Shown here one piece after another: positions 8,319 through 17,926 of a stretch of DNA of 64,000 nucleotides. The stretch lies in IMG/VR virus record IMGVR_UViG_3300032046_000015, positions 1 to 64,000 of that record; one strand, 5' to 3'. Position numbers and translations under genes: made by a program. Numbering within the stretch: the stretch's first letter is position 1; the number at the start of each line of letters is the position of its first letter. The notes under the pieces are model-generated. The model worked only from the letters and a program-made list of their open reading frames with translations, did not search any database and was not told the DNA's origin. The DNA comes from a virus.

Positions 8319-10634
8319 TCACTGAGTGGTCTCAAAGATTCCCAGTTTGTTCATGGTGATGATGAATCTCTCCACCGTGTCCGCAAGCTTGAGTCCAACT
8401 TGCGCATTGAGATTGCCTGCCGCACGCTCAATCGGTGTGTTGATTTCTTTGTCCAATTTGATTTGGAGTGCCGCATCCAATGAGACATTCCTATCCAGTG
8501 CGCCCTTTGCATATTCAGGCAGGAAGTAAGCACGCAAAGCATTGAACGCTATCTGCTGTGTAATCGGATCATTGATTGCGAAGATGATCCAATCAAAATT
8601 CTCACGCAGAACGTTCTCATAATAGGACATCAACTCACGATGGTGTTTGAATCTCCACGCAGGATCAGTGCTCAATGACCGATCACCCCAGATGATCACA
8701 TTGCCGGATTTGAACTTGATCACCTGTATGCCTTGTGGGTTGAGTATCTCTTCATTCAACGTTCTGTCCCCAGTGGGCAGTCTCAACACCGCTGGCAATG
8801 TGACGTCTGTACCTGCCGCTGCCTTGTGGTATCCGTCATAGTTGCGTGCGACAAGTGCTTCACGTCCATGGATAGCACCAGTCAGACTGATCTGCTTGAA
8901 GCCATATCCTGTTGGATTGGCAATGTCACCGTATGATGGAAAGGCACACACACCAAAGTCATTGCGTCCGATTGTGTCGTTGATGTACTCTTCTGCGGCT
9001 GTCTCATCCACGATGTTGGGTGGCACTTCCACTCTGAACTGGTAATTCTTGGCTTCAGCATAAGCCAAACCAGCCTTCTGGATTGCTGTGGCAGTTACAC
9101 CAGGAGTGGCTATCTTGACAAGCCCAACATTCTTTCCAAACAGACTGTTGATTGGACTATCAATTGGGCTGAGCAGATTGGTGTATCTGCTGTCTGTTAT
9201 CGCATCCAACCCGTCATAACCACCTTCCAACTCCTGCGGTGCTATGACTATGTAAGGATCACCCGCTGTGGCCCCTGATGTCATATCATCACTTGGCCTG
9301 ACGGTGAGGCTTGCTTCTGTGTTCTGCGTTATGGTGTACTTGACACGCCTGTTCGCTGTGTTAGGAACCACAACACCGTTGATCAAGGCATCTTGAACAA
9401 ACGGATACAGTTCAAGAGTGATTGTGTCTCCTACAGCCCAATTGGTTACTCCAGCTGTGATCGTGAAATCCAATCCCAAATCGTTGGGCCAGCTATACGC
9501 CACCGCTGTTGTGCCGTTTGGCAAATCGTTTTTGGGATTGATCGATGTTTTGACTGACCACACTTCTGAACCTGGCGTTGTTGTGTCTGTACACTCCAAC
9601 ACAACCTGCTGTGCCCGTATGTCGCTGCCAAGCACAAATGTTCCAATGTCTCCATCCGCTCCACCTGGAGAGTTGATGACATATTGGCCAGGTAAACATG
9701 TCAATACTGTGGCTGTCAGCGTCAATGATCTGCCACAATAGTTGGCTGGCCTGACGTCTGGAGTGATTGATCCACTCCATAAATCGGTCACCTTGATCTC
9801 TTCATTGTTGCCGTCATCATTGATGACACGCACAAAATACCTGGCAGCGTTTGGATCCATGGACAGGTCAGGATATTTCAGAGTGAGGTCACCGCTGACG
9901 TACACATTGAGTCCCCACTCATTGATTGGATCCAATTCGCCATCCACGACCTCAACAGCGATTGATCTGCCTTCATTCTTTAAGTCCACCTCAAACTTTA
10001 GGTTTGTTGGATCAGAACCACCGGCAAGATCACTCGACATGGTGCTGTCTGACGCCACAGTGAACACCAGGTTGGTGGTTGAGTTTGCTGCGTTGGAAGC
10101 AACCACTGTGTATTCTTTGCCTGGAACACCAGCCAAGCGCAATTTGGCGTCTTTCCACAGGTTTTCTGGTATGGCCACCGCTGGCTTGTATCCTGTGTCC
10201 AGCGTTGTTTCTGTTATGTCAACCAAAGCTCCTACAGAAGCTGCCATGATCCTCTTGCGTCCAGCCCACCTGCCTGGGCTTTTTGCCTCTATCTTCACAA
10301 CATCACCACGTGGTGTTCGTCTGTTTTTTAATGTGGTGCTTGCTGTGATCTCTTTTCCGTCTGTTACTCGCACTGCGAACAGTTGGCCTGATCCTTGCCC
10401 CATATCAAAAAAATCCTTGATGGAATCAGGCACCAAAGATTCAGGAATCAGACCACCCGTTTTGCGAATGGCTGATGTCTTGCTGGGGCAGGATATGAGT
10501 GATCCGATTGGGCCTTTTTCAAGAGCACCCAAATAGCAGACCACGCCCAACTGTCCAGGTTGTATTGTCTTTTCTGGCGTCTGTTCAATCACTACAACCC
10601 CAGGTGCGTTTGTTGGGCCAAATCTCCTCTGCAT
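8319..10634 (-). CDS. Tail sheath protein
   Basis: At 771 residues this is a long sheath protein. The N-terminus (PGVVVIEQTPEKTI, then GVVCYLGALEKGP) matches the conserved sheath opening. The C-terminal third has the conserved core, with GNVIIWGDRSLS, a block ending VLRENFDWIIFAIND, and the helical tail LADTVERFIITMNKLG. The central 350 residues are a beta-rich insertion, probably domains exposed on the outside. The start has the strong SD AAGGAGA. This highly expressed gene is followed directly by the tube gene. Confidence 0.92.
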   Translation of the reverse strand: MQRRFGPTNAPGVVVIEQTPEKTIQPGQLGVVCYLGALEKGPIGSLISCPSKTSAIRKTGGLIPESLVPDSIKDFFDMGQGSGQLFAVRVTDGKEITASTTLKNRRTPRGDVVKIEAKSPGRWAGRKRIMAASVGALVDITETTLDTGYKPAVAIPENLWKDAKLRLAGVPGKEYTVVASNAANSTTNLVFTVASDSTMSSDLAGGSDPTNLKFEVDLKNEGRSIAVEVVDGELDPINEWGLNVYVSGDLTLKYPDLSMDPNAARYFVRVINDDGNNEEIKVTDLWSGSITPDVRPANYCGRSLTLTATVLTCLPGQYVINSPGGADGDIGTFVLGSDIRAQQVVLECTDTTTPGSEVWSVKTSINPKNDLPNGTTAVAYSWPNDLGLDFTITAGVTNWAVGDTITLELYPFVQDALINGVVVPNTANRRVKYTITQNTEASLTVRPSDDMTSGATAGDPYIVIAPQELEGGYDGLDAITDSRYTNLLSPIDSPINSLFGKNVGLVKIATPGVTATAIQKAGLAYAEAKNYQFRVEVPPNIVDETAAEEYINDTIGRNDFGVCAFPSYGDIANPTGYGFKQISLTGAIHGREALVARNYDGYHKAAAGTDVTLPAVLRLPTGDRTLNEEILNPQGIQVIKFKSGNVIIWGDRSLSTDPAWRFKHHRELMSYYENVLRENFDWIIFAINDPITQQIAFNALRAYFLPEYAKGALDRNVSLDAALQIKLDKEINTPIERAAGNLNAQVGLKLADTVERFIITMNKLGIFETTQ

Positions 10635-10659
10635 AACCGTGTCTCCTTTCCTTGTGTAT

Positions 10660-11889
10660 TTAGTTGGTGCTCTCCAACGTCAGTACAAAATCCTTTACTA
10701 TCTTGTGTTCAGTTGGTGGCGCCAAGTAATAGGGAACATTTCTGATTTCTATCTCAAATGATCCGCTGTAAATGTCATCCAAGTTTGGCCTATATCCTGC
10801 CACATAAGGTGACACGATAACCAAATCAAGCATTTCATCCGTATCAAGCCAACGCAATTGCGGTATGGCTTTAACACCAGCATAGATTGCGTTGGCCAAA
10901 CGTTGTTGATCTACCAACAAATTAGTGAGAACAACGATGTTTGCCCTGAATGTTAAATTATCTGGGCCTGACATCTTATAACCTGAGCTGGCCCCAGGTG
11001 CGACAAACGTGTCCCCTTCAAATGACTGAGAACGTTCTACAACCAAAATGTCTTCCAAGGTGACAGCAGGAAGTGAAGCCAATTCTGTGTAATCCTGCTG
11101 TGTGGCTATTGCTCCAATGGGATTATATTCCACTATCACTTTCAACTGCTTGCCTGCTGGCACGCTGGTGGCAAGTGTTATGACTTTAGTGCCTGGATTG
11201 TAAGAGGATAAGATGTCTGTAAACTCCTCTGGATCATCCGATACATTGAACACTCCTCTTACATCTGTGATATTCAACTTGGCCATATCATAGTTGTTCA
11301 AGTCTATTGTAGTGGTTATGGCTGCTGTTTCCATGATGAAATCTGCTGGAGCAGTTATGCTTTGTAATGCTGGCATCAATGTTTTTATCAGCCAACTCTC
11401 TTGTGTATCTAAATACATATAAAGCAATATCTTAATTCCAGAAATGGATGGAGTGATTTGTGTATCGTTTGTTCTGAGATTGATGATGAATCCCAAAGCA
11501 TGTTCTGCCCCAACAGCACTCTTGAATGTATCAATGTGATCATTAATTTCAAAAACAGTGTTCCAATCATTTGCGCCAGCAACAACCCATTGTGTTCCGT
11601 TATGGAAATACTCTTGTACACCATCATACAACTTGTAGTATATGTATGTCCCAGTGGGCTCATCTGACAGTGGTTGAATTGCCAACCATTGCTTGTGAGC
11701 CTTGGGATTAGTCATAGGCACTTTTGCCCATATATTTGTGGCAACCGGAAACAATCCCAAATGATCTGCCTTCAACTTGATCGCTCCATCCTGCGGATCA
11801 AGCCTGATCTTTGTGTCGTCATTAAACACAATCTGTTCTCTCATAGTTTCAGGCCATGACAGAATCTTTATGTATCTTTGCCAGTCCAT
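10660..11889 (-). CDS. Neck / tail-end virion protein, unassigned
   Basis: A 409-residue protein not recognised with certainty. It is beta-rich, with Asn/Asp-rich strands in the N-terminal 200 residues and a C-terminal block (about residues 295-409) containing ANAIYAGVKAIPQLRWLDTD and EIEIRNVPYYLAPPTEH. The C-terminal half could be a tail-terminator-like fold, because the gene lies between the virion morphogenesis (gpG-like) gene and the sheath gene, where a terminator is expected. The N-terminal half could be an added domain. Its ATG overlaps the upstream stop (TAATG). Confidence 0.6.
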   Translation of the reverse strand: MDWQRYIKILSWPETMREQIVFNDDTKIRLDPQDGAIKLKADHLGLFPVATNIWAKVPMTNPKAHKQWLAIQPLSDEPTGTYIYYKLYDGVQEYFHNGTQWVVAGANDWNTVFEINDHIDTFKSAVGAEHALGFIINLRTNDTQITPSISGIKILLYMYLDTQESWLIKTLMPALQSITAPADFIMETAAITTTIDLNNYDMAKLNITDVRGVFNVSDDPEEFTDILSSYNPGTKVITLATSVPAGKQLKVIVEYNPIGAIATQQDYTELASLPAVTLEDILVVERSQSFEGDTFVAPGASSGYKMSGPDNLTFRANIVVLTNLLVDQQRLANAIYAGVKAIPQLRWLDTDEMLDLVIVSPYVAGYRPNLDDIYSGSFEIEIRNVPYYLAPPTEHKIVKDFVLTLESTN

Positions 11890-12470
11890 TATGGAGCAAC
11901 CTTGTACTTGGGTGATAAATCGTTGAATGCCGCATCAACAGCCATTCGCCAGTTATCCTCACAATCAGTCTGTATCTTTGGATCTTCAAATGGTTGTTTA
12001 ATAAATGGTCTGCCTCTGACTCTCAAAGCAGAAGTGCTTGGATTGATTGGGCTGAAAACATATTCTTTTGCTTTGTATTTGAACCACGTTCTCATCTTGG
12101 GTGTTATCTTAATCGTGAATCCTTCATGTAGCATCTCTCCTATATTGGCCATGGCCTTGCCACGCAACTTTGTAGCAGCCAACACTCCAACAAATCCGCT
12201 TGACCAATCTATCTGCCTGGTGCGGATGGAACGTCTCAAATCACCCCTGTCCACGAGTGGCAAGCTGCTTCCCTTCATAGCAATAGTTATTGGCCTGTTG
12301 GGCTCATACTTGCCTTGATCTATTCTGGTGATGATTTCTGTCCTGACAAGTAGTGTGTTAGCTGTTGTAGCCTTCTTGACTTCACTCTTCAGCTTGTTAG
12401 CAAAACGTGCTGATGACATGAGCTTCATGTACAACTTCCACTGTCCAACCTTTGTTATGCTGCCAGCCAT
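11889..12470 (-). CDS. Tail completion / virion morphogenesis protein (gpS/gpG-like)
   Basis: A 193-residue basic protein. The block SLPLVDRGDLRRSIRTRQID followed by a 'G.Vlaat' strand and the C-terminal RPFIKQPFEDPKIQTD resembles the phage virion morphogenesis family (Mu gpG, P2 gpS), where 'L..tG.L..Si' and 'RpFl' are conserved. These proteins finish the head-tail joint. Start and stop overlap neighbours by 1-4 nt (TAATG), consistent with translational coupling within the neck gene block. Confidence 0.7.
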   Translation of the reverse strand: MAGSITKVGQWKLYMKLMSSARFANKLKSEVKKATTANTLLVRTEIITRIDQGKYEPNRPITIAMKGSSLPLVDRGDLRRSIRTRQIDWSSGFVGVLAATKLRGKAMANIGEMLHEGFTIKITPKMRTWFKYKAKEYVFSPINPSTSALRVRGRPFIKQPFEDPKIQTDCEDNWRMAVDAAFNDLSPKYKVAP

Positions 12471-12862
12471 TATGTTGGATTCCTTGTAGCAAAAAAAGCC
12501 TTGATCATCGATGGCCCACCCTGATCAGGATAATGTCCGCATGGTTTCAGTTGTGTAATATACAGTTCATAAGTGGTACCAGCAATCTTTGTTATTCTAT
12601 CACCCCTTTGGAGTGTCACGCTGGCTGCTGCCAATTCCTTCAACTTGAATAAAAGGTATCCATCGCACTCCTCTGAGATGCCCTCATATGTTGCCGTTGG
12701 ATCATTTGTGTTGCGCCAGTTAACTTGTGCCCTTAAAGCCTTGTCTGCCTTCCGCACCATAGTCCGCACAGGTTCTCTGGCGTCACTCCTGAATGGAGTG
12801 TTGACAGCATCCTTCTGTTGAATAGTAACAGCAACTGGATGTATGAGTGTTGGTTCTACCAA
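12470..12862 (-). CDS. Head-tail connector (stopper-like), putative
   Basis: A 130-residue protein of unknown family, in the usual place for a head closure or stopper protein between the adaptor and gpS-like genes. It has beta strands and a C-terminal block TYELYITQLKPCGHYPDQGG. The only start giving a full-length product is a TTG (VEPTLIHPVAV), with AGGAG 10 nt upstream. It overlaps the end of the upstream gene by 7 nt. The function is inferred from position. Confidence 0.6.
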   Translation of the reverse strand: MVEPTLIHPVAVTIQQKDAVNTPFRSDAREPVRTMVRKADKALRAQVNWRNTNDPTATYEGISEECDGYLLFKLKELAAASVTLQRGDRITKIAGTTYELYITQLKPCGHYPDQGGPSMIKAFFATRNPT

Positions 12863-13578
12863 TCTCTTGGTGCTCCTAATGCCGTTGGCCTTCTGTACAG
12901 TCTGACTATGCGATCAGCTTCAGCATCACCGCTGCTTAAAAATGAAGTTGATCCTGGTGTGGCAACCGATGCCAGAGTGTAACTGTGGCTGTCAGTTGTC
13001 TCAGAAATCAATGGGCCAGCCTGACCTCCACCGCTGCTTCCAGAAGATGAACCGCCCAGACTGATCGTGGTAGCATCCCTCAATACCAGCCTTCTTAATG
13101 CTCGCAATATCAACAATGGTGGTGTTCCATCCGGTTCAAGAAAACCAAATACACCCTTGATTTCTATGTTGCGTTCACCTTTTGGAAAAGCTGGTTTGCC
13201 ATATTCATATTCATTGGATTCAACTTTGCTGAACAGAGATGGCCTGACAGCCTTCATGCCTATGTGTGGATTGAAACGATCATCATTGGGTTCTTGGCGT
13301 CCTGCATACACTTCGTACATGTATGGTTCCAGTGTGTATTCTACATCCAAAAACTTGATGTATTCAATAGACACAATAGATATTGGCAATTGCAACAGAT
13401 CATTCCCTGTGCCGTCAACACGAATAGTTGCGGCACGTGAATCAAAATATTGCCCAGTAGCACGTTCCAGCCACGCCTGCCACTCAGCGATCAGTGCTGT
13501 TATTTTGGCATCTGTAGGTGGATTGGCCGTGAAATTTTCATATGCTCTGAATTGCGCCACTGTCATCAAGGCTGCCAT
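12856..13578 (-). CDS. Head-tail adaptor protein (gp6-like), putative
   Basis: A 240-residue protein. The N-terminal helix pair (VAQFRAYENFTAN, DAKITALIAEWQAWLERATG) followed by 'R.dG.g...L.l' (RVDGTGNDLLQLP) is the pattern of gp6/gp15-like adaptors, which sit under the portal ring. A central Ser/Gly run (about residues 173-185) looks like a flexible linker. Its ATG lies just after the 52-aa gene stop. Confidence 0.65.
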   Translation of the reverse strand: MAALMTVAQFRAYENFTANPPTDAKITALIAEWQAWLERATGQYFDSRAATIRVDGTGNDLLQLPISIVSIEYIKFLDVEYTLEPYMYEVYAGRQEPNDDRFNPHIGMKAVRPSLFSKVESNEYEYGKPAFPKGERNIEIKGVFGFLEPDGTPPLLILRALRRLVLRDATTISLGGSSSGSSGGGQAGPLISETTDSHSYTLASVATPGSTSFLSSGDAEADRIVRLYRRPTALGAPRDW

Positions 13579-13581
13579 ATT

Positions 13582-13740
13582 TTACACCGTTCTTTCATCC
13601 TCAATGGTAAAGCTGCCAGATTCTATTGTGTGGGTACCACAACCATCAGGCACCCAATTTGGATCCAAAACCGTTTGCGTGGTGCGTTTGTATTCACCTT
13701 CAGTTTCACAACGCACACGCACGTCATATTCTGTTGGCAT
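13582..13740 (-). CDS. Small virion-region protein, unknown
   Basis: A 52-residue frame (MPTEYDVRVRCETEGEYKRT to IEDERTV). It fills the only space between two neck-region genes, its ATG overlaps the upstream stop (TAATG), and its stop lies 1 nt before the SD-start region of the adaptor gene. The composition is acidic with no membrane segment. Tight coupling on both sides makes it very likely a real gene. The function is unknown; it may be a small head or neck decoration. Confidence 0.65.
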   Translation of the reverse strand: MPTEYDVRVRCETEGEYKRTTQTVLDPNWVPDGCGTHTIESGSFTIEDERTV

Positions 13741-14099
13741 TATCCCACCTCCACTACTGCGCCAGTCACCTGGATTGTTCCGGTGCCATCAGTATAAATT
13801 TGCAACTCTATCAATGATACTCCTGACTCTGGCACGTTGGCAAGCTCTGCTGTGTACAATGTTGGATCAGAAGCATTCACAGTTATCAAGGCCAATTGTT
13901 GGGCCTTGGTATAATCCCATATTTTGATGTATCCTGAACCACCACTTTGTTTCCTTGCGTAGCAAGAAAATTTTGCAGCCATCGCTCTGGGATACCTATC
14001 AAAGTCAATCACAGCACGACCTTTAACAACAGGAATGCCAAGAGTTGTTGACTGTAAGTCTGTCGCCATAGTAACATGATCTGGAATTGAACTGCTCAT
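13740..14099 (-). CDS. Virion structural protein, unknown
   Basis: A 119-residue beta-rich protein starting MSSSIPDHVTMATDLQ. A longer in-frame extension exists but would overlap the upstream gene, whereas this ATG follows that gene's TGA by 1 nt. The last 60 residues (KIWDYTKAQQLALITVNASD, TGTIQVTGAVVEVG) look like a jelly-roll strand pattern. The gene lies in a run of small structural genes between capsid and neck, so a head fibre or decoration role is likely but inferred. Confidence 0.6.
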   Translation of the reverse strand: MSSSIPDHVTMATDLQSTTLGIPVVKGRAVIDFDRYPRAMAAKFSCYARKQSGGSGYIKIWDYTKAQQLALITVNASDPTLYTAELANVPESGVSLIELQIYTDGTGTIQVTGAVVEVG

Positions 14100-14100
14100 A

Positions 14101-14718
14101 TCATCCTGCCTCTTCAGCATAGATGGCCACACTCAAATACTTTGCGCCAGCGCCAGCCTGATCTATGTCTATTGTTATGAAATCTCCAGCAGCCAACGAT
14201 TGTATGTCAGGTTGTGTAGCTGTGATCACTTTGTAATCACCTTGTGCTGCTGTGATAGTTGGCCTGTTAGCTTGCGTTGTGTATAACGTCACTGGTGCTA
14301 CACCTGATGAACCTTTGTTGATGTCAATGATTGTGGAAGTGCCAACTGATCCTTTGGTTCCTCTATACACAAGAATTTTTTGTATGGCGCATGTGTAAGG
14401 AACAAGTGCTACAGCATCTAGTTCAGCACCTGGAGTCAGATTGCCTGATACTCTGAATTCAAATACAAAGTGTTTAAGGCCAACAGACTTTGGGTGCGTA
14501 TGATCATCACGACTGGCTTGTAAACTTTCACCAGATGAGCCTTCTGTTGTATCTTCCAAAGGTGTAACATCTGATGGCGTTGTAAAAGGATACTCATCAC
14601 TTGGATCAACCGCATTCCTGATTGCGTTGTATTGATTGACGTCAAGTGGCCTTGTCTCCTCTACAGAACCATCTGGTGTAGTGGTTAACTCTTTCAGACC
14701 TTTGATTTCATCTGCCAT
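14101..14718 (-). CDS. Head fibre / decoration-like protein
   Basis: A 205-residue protein with a short N-terminal helical segment, then SRDDHTHPKSVGLKHF near residues 69-84, followed by a beta-sandwich-like C-terminal half. The 'DDHTHP' pattern with a following beta domain is common in phage fibre proteins, where histidines may bind metal at trimer interfaces. Its ATG directly follows the upstream TAA. The exact virion location is inferred from the neighbours. Confidence 0.55.
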   Translation of the reverse strand: MADEIKGLKELTTTPDGSVEETRPLDVNQYNAIRNAVDPSDEYPFTTPSDVTPLEDTTEGSSGESLQASRDDHTHPKSVGLKHFVFEFRVSGNLTPGAELDAVALVPYTCAIQKILVYRGTKGSVGTSTIIDINKGSSGVAPVTLYTTQANRPTITAAQGDYKVITATQPDIQSLAAGDFITIDIDQAGAGAKYLSVAIYAEEAG

Positions 14719-16440
14719 TTATAACCTCACAGATGTTCCCACCAGGTACACAGATGAAGCATACTTGACATTACCTGGTGCTGGAGCGAATGTGTTCATC
14801 CTGGTGATAAGTAAAGTCATTAACAAGTCTGGAGCAATTTTAGTTACATCCAGTAAAATGACTATGTCTTGTCGTTTGTGTCCAACTAACAAAACATCCT
14901 GCCAAGTCACTGTTTCGCTAAACACAGGCTGTTCGCCTGCCAAAGCCTTGTCTATATCCACAGTGAATTTGACCTCTTCAATCCCTGTGCCGCCTGTGTT
15001 CAAGTGAATTATGTGTAACACCAAATAAGGACTGCGATTGCCTATGGCTGCTACTGGTGGCAGCTTAACAGGTATCCTGTATTGGTTATCTTGTGGCCCA
15101 GCCTTGAACTCTCTGGTCTCAAAATTATCTATGGATGCTGGTGGTGCCAGAATAGCTGGGACAATACCAATGTCGTTGCCTATTCCAACAGGTGAATAAG
15201 GATTGCGCAACTCAGCAAACACTTGATTGATTGCATCCTCAGCATTTCTACCTTCCCATGCTGGCCCCATGAAAGCATACTGATCTGCGAATTTAATCAC
15301 TCCAGCCGATGTGTAAGGTTCCATTCTACAACCAAAGTATGGACCATAATTAACTTTTTGCGGATTGTAGGAATTACCACCAGAAAACACAACGATATTG
15401 TTATGGTTGAACCTTATCTGAGTTGCTGGAGTTGGACCATAATCCGCAAACTCTGTGTTGAATAACACAACATTTTGAACACCAGCTGGAGATATGCCAT
15501 CATTGTATAAGTCCAACCCTATGTCGGTGCCTCTGAATTGGTTGTTGGTAATGTTGAGTGATCCACCAGCAAACCTTACACCTTTGGCAAGTCCATCAAT
15601 CCGAATGTTATTGAATGTTGTGGCTCCAAATGTAACATCATCATTCCTGATGCACCAATTAGTGTTACACCTACCACCAGAAATACAGAACACATCGTCC
15701 AACACTCGCAATTCTGCAAACTCTGCAACTTGTGTTACTGCACCAGAAGCTGGCCAGCCAAACAAGACATTGCCTGTTCCTGTTCCTGTCAATTCTAATT
15801 TGGGATCAGCTATGGTGTTTAATCCTCTTACACGTACACGCCCATATTGTGCTCCTGCCACCAAAGTTGGATCGCCAAGAGCCATAATCCTGGCAGCTAC
15901 AGCTGCGGCTGTTGTGTCACCTGCCGCCAGTGTTACAGTTATCTCTGGGCCATCTTCTACTTTGAAAACCAGAGTTTCACCGCCTACAACAGCGAATGGC
16001 TCTTTGAGTGGTGAGTGTAAGCTGGCTGTGTCCCTGATATGGACTAAGCAATCAAAACCTGGACCACCAAAAAGGCCAGCGATTACACCACAGTGTCTGA
16101 GTCCACCGTGTCCTATGGACAGTATATAATCGCCATCGTCTGTGTCTGATATCAGGTGTGTATTATCATGGCCTTTGCCATCTATCCAAACCCAATCTGG
16201 TATCCACCTGTTCTGTCCAAGTCTAAAACCTTGGCTCAGGTGTATCAGAAATTTGCGGAATTCATTTGGCTGTTGATCCGGTGGCAAAGCATTGAGATAA
16301 GCCAATGCCAGATCAAGATCAGTGAATGCGTTTTTGACGGATGTGAACCCTTCACCGACAAATAACTCATGATCAAAATTAGGGTAATATGCCGGTGGTA
16401 TTGGCCCACTGCCTCCACCACGTCTGCCTATGCCGCTCAT
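14719..16440 (-). CDS. Fibre/spike-like virion protein with beta-helix
   Basis: A 573-residue protein beginning MSGIGRRGGGSGPIPP. The ATG overlaps the upstream stop (ATGA) and has GGAGG upstream; an ATG 15 nt earlier is disfavoured. Residues about 240-370 have repeating short strands (FNNIRIDGLAKGVRFAGGSL, ITNNQFRGTDIGLDLYNDG) typical of parallel beta-helices in spikes. The C-terminal 120 residues resemble a trimeric beta tip. It may bind the host surface or decorate the head; its place between capsid and neck genes argues for a head or collar fibre. Confidence 0.6.
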   Translation of the reverse strand: MSGIGRRGGGSGPIPPAYYPNFDHELFVGEGFTSVKNAFTDLDLALAYLNALPPDQQPNEFRKFLIHLSQGFRLGQNRWIPDWVWIDGKGHDNTHLISDTDDGDYILSIGHGGLRHCGVIAGLFGGPGFDCLVHIRDTASLHSPLKEPFAVVGGETLVFKVEDGPEITVTLAAGDTTAAAVAARIMALGDPTLVAGAQYGRVRVRGLNTIADPKLELTGTGTGNVLFGWPASGAVTQVAEFAELRVLDDVFCISGGRCNTNWCIRNDDVTFGATTFNNIRIDGLAKGVRFAGGSLNITNNQFRGTDIGLDLYNDGISPAGVQNVVLFNTEFADYGPTPATQIRFNHNNIVVFSGGNSYNPQKVNYGPYFGCRMEPYTSAGVIKFADQYAFMGPAWEGRNAEDAINQVFAELRNPYSPVGIGNDIGIVPAILAPPASIDNFETREFKAGPQDNQYRIPVKLPPVAAIGNRSPYLVLHIIHLNTGGTGIEEVKFTVDIDKALAGEQPVFSETVTWQDVLLVGHKRQDIVILLDVTKIAPDLLMTLLITRMNTFAPAPGNVKYASSVYLVGTSVRL

Positions 16441-16712
16441 CCGCTGCGCCTCCACGCAAATAATCTGGCCACGTCACCTGGATTGGTTCCCTTCACAAAT
16501 ATGTGTGACTTACTGAGATCATCCATGGCCAAGAAAATATCTGCTGCTTTGACCACACCATCTATGCTTCCAGATGTTCCACTCCAACTGAAAACTAGAT
16601 CACCAGTACCATCCATGATTAGCAACACAGATGTTGAGTCAAAGCCAAAATCTGCTTTTTCATAGGCAGCTTGTAGCGTCACTTCTTTGTAAAAAAATTC
16701 TTTGTCACTCAT
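16437..16712 (-). CDS. Small virion protein, unknown
   Basis: A 91-residue protein (MSDKEFFYKEVTLQAAYEKA). It overlaps the upstream gene by 8 nt and the fibre gene by 4 nt (ATGA). Strand-rich, with GTGDLVFSWSGTSGSIDGVV, it could be a small beta-sandwich domain and possibly a chaperone or partner of the adjacent fibre. No family is recognised. Confidence 0.6.
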   Translation of the reverse strand: MSDKEFFYKEVTLQAAYEKADFGFDSTSVLLIMDGTGDLVFSWSGTSGSIDGVVKAADIFLAMDDLSKSHIFVKGTNPGDVARLFAWRRSG

Positions 16713-17085
16713 GCTTGTCTCCAGACTTAAACACCTGACGTCCTGTTCTCTTGACTATGGTGGATACCATCCTTGGTGAATTGCCATTTGGATAGTACAG
16801 GATCATCATGATGGAAATGTTGTCAGCTTGGCACCCAACTCTTAAAGATGCCAGCCGTTCTTGGCCATTCTTGCTATCCCAGTTCAGCCATGCCTTGTAT
16901 GTGACCTGCTTGAACTTTTTTGGAGTGGGCATTACATGCCACATACCTTGATGGAGAACACCCACTGCCCGTATGTCAGCCTGTGCTGTTGGATTTTGTT
17001 CCAGACTGCGCCAAGCTTGCTCTTGGTCAGCTTTACTCAAATCAAACGTGAGTGTATCACCATTGGCCATTTGTACTTTTAACAC
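16705..17085 (-). CDS. Hypothetical protein in structural operon
   Basis: A 126-residue protein with no family recognised. The first residues LKVQMANGDTLTFDL form an uninterrupted strand, which favours the GTG start at 17085 (SD GGAAGGG about 10 nt upstream) over the ATG five codons later. The C-terminal half contains GCQADNISIMMILYYPNGNS. It is between the capsid and fibre genes, so probably a virion or assembly protein. Confidence 0.55.
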   Translation of the reverse strand: MLKVQMANGDTLTFDLSKADQEQAWRSLEQNPTAQADIRAVGVLHQGMWHVMPTPKKFKQVTYKAWLNWDSKNGQERLASLRVGCQADNISIMMILYYPNGNSPRMVSTIVKRTGRQVFKSGDKHE

Positions 17086-17091
17086 GGCTGG

Positions 17092-17553
17092 TCACCCTTC
17101 CAAACGTTTCAACTCCTCTTTAATTTTGAGCACCACACTGTTACGTGGACTGTATGGATTGTGTTTGCCTGAATCCTCAGCCTCAAGTAGTTGTGTTAAG
17201 AATTGTGTGAACTCTGGAGTCTCCATCAGCACCCTTTTTTCATCTATTGCCTTGATGATTTGCTTTGTTCCTTTGGAAATTATCTCAACAATAAAGTTGG
17301 GCTGTATATCCTTATCACCTTCCACCTTTGTGGTACCTTCTGCTGGCACGCTGGTGGCAGAAAATGGTTGCGAATTCAGCACCACTATCTTATAATTGGG
17401 ATAATTCTTTTGGATGTAGCTTAACTCCTCTTGGGTGATAGTGCTTGGAGTATTAGGCAACAGGTGTATGTCTCCTTGCCTGCTCCTGGGTATGGACACA
17501 TCCTTAACAGCCAAGTGTATTGTGCCATTTTCTTTAGACATTATGAGTGCCAT
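17092..17553 (-). CDS. Hypothetical protein in structural operon
   Basis: A 153-residue protein starting MALIMSKENGTIHLAVKD, using the ATG at 17553 with GAAGGG upstream; a GTG two codons earlier is the alternative. The C-terminal third is helical and charged (EFTQFLTQLLEAEDSGKH, VVLKIKEELKRLEG). A possible assembly or neck factor by location. No known domain is recognised. Confidence 0.55.
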   Translation of the reverse strand: MALIMSKENGTIHLAVKDVSIPRSRQGDIHLLPNTPSTITQEELSYIQKNYPNYKIVVLNSQPFSATSVPAEGTTKVEGDKDIQPNFIVEIISKGTKQIIKAIDEKRVLMETPEFTQFLTQLLEAEDSGKHNPYSPRNSVVLKIKEELKRLEG

Positions 17554-17621
17554 GTTCACCCTTCACTTCCTGTTACGATTCAACAACATTTGCCCAAGTC
17601 CAAGTTGTGGCAATATGGTTG

Positions 17622-17888
17622 TTAATTCCTTGCGCCTTTGCGTTGAATCTTGTTTGTTGATGCCTGTGGCGATTGTGGCGCTTTTGTATCGCCATTCCCT
17701 TGTCCTTGTGTAACTGGAACATCCTCATATATCTCAATCACTTGAAACATCGATGAACTTTTGAAGTGAACGATGTCCTCAAGTTTGTGTACCTTTATGG
17801 GATGTCCTTTTATCAGTTTGTACCCTCTTGTGCTAATGGACAGGGAACTGTTCTGTGTAACTACCGCATATGCTATTTGTTTTGCCAT
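17622..17888 (-). CDS. Small protein downstream of capsid gene, unknown
   Basis: An 88-residue protein (MAKQIAYAVVTQNSSLSIST) with a beta-rich first 60 residues and a polar Gln/Gly/Pro tail. The ATG at 17888 has GAGG 9 nt upstream; a TTG two codons earlier is unlikely. It is the first gene after the capsid gene, a common place for decoration or head-completion proteins, but there is no direct evidence for that. Confidence 0.55.
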   Translation of the reverse strand: MAKQIAYAVVTQNSSLSISTRGYKLIKGHPIKVHKLEDIVHFKSSSMFQVIEIYEDVPVTQGQGNGDTKAPQSPQASTNKIQRKGARN

Positions 17889-17926
17889 CTCCAAATCCTC
17901 TTTTCAGTTGTGAATGGCTGGTAGCA

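Noticed and set aside
13067-13927. 286-codon plus-strand frame
   Set aside because: Crosses three coupled minus-strand genes; no SD or protein-like features.
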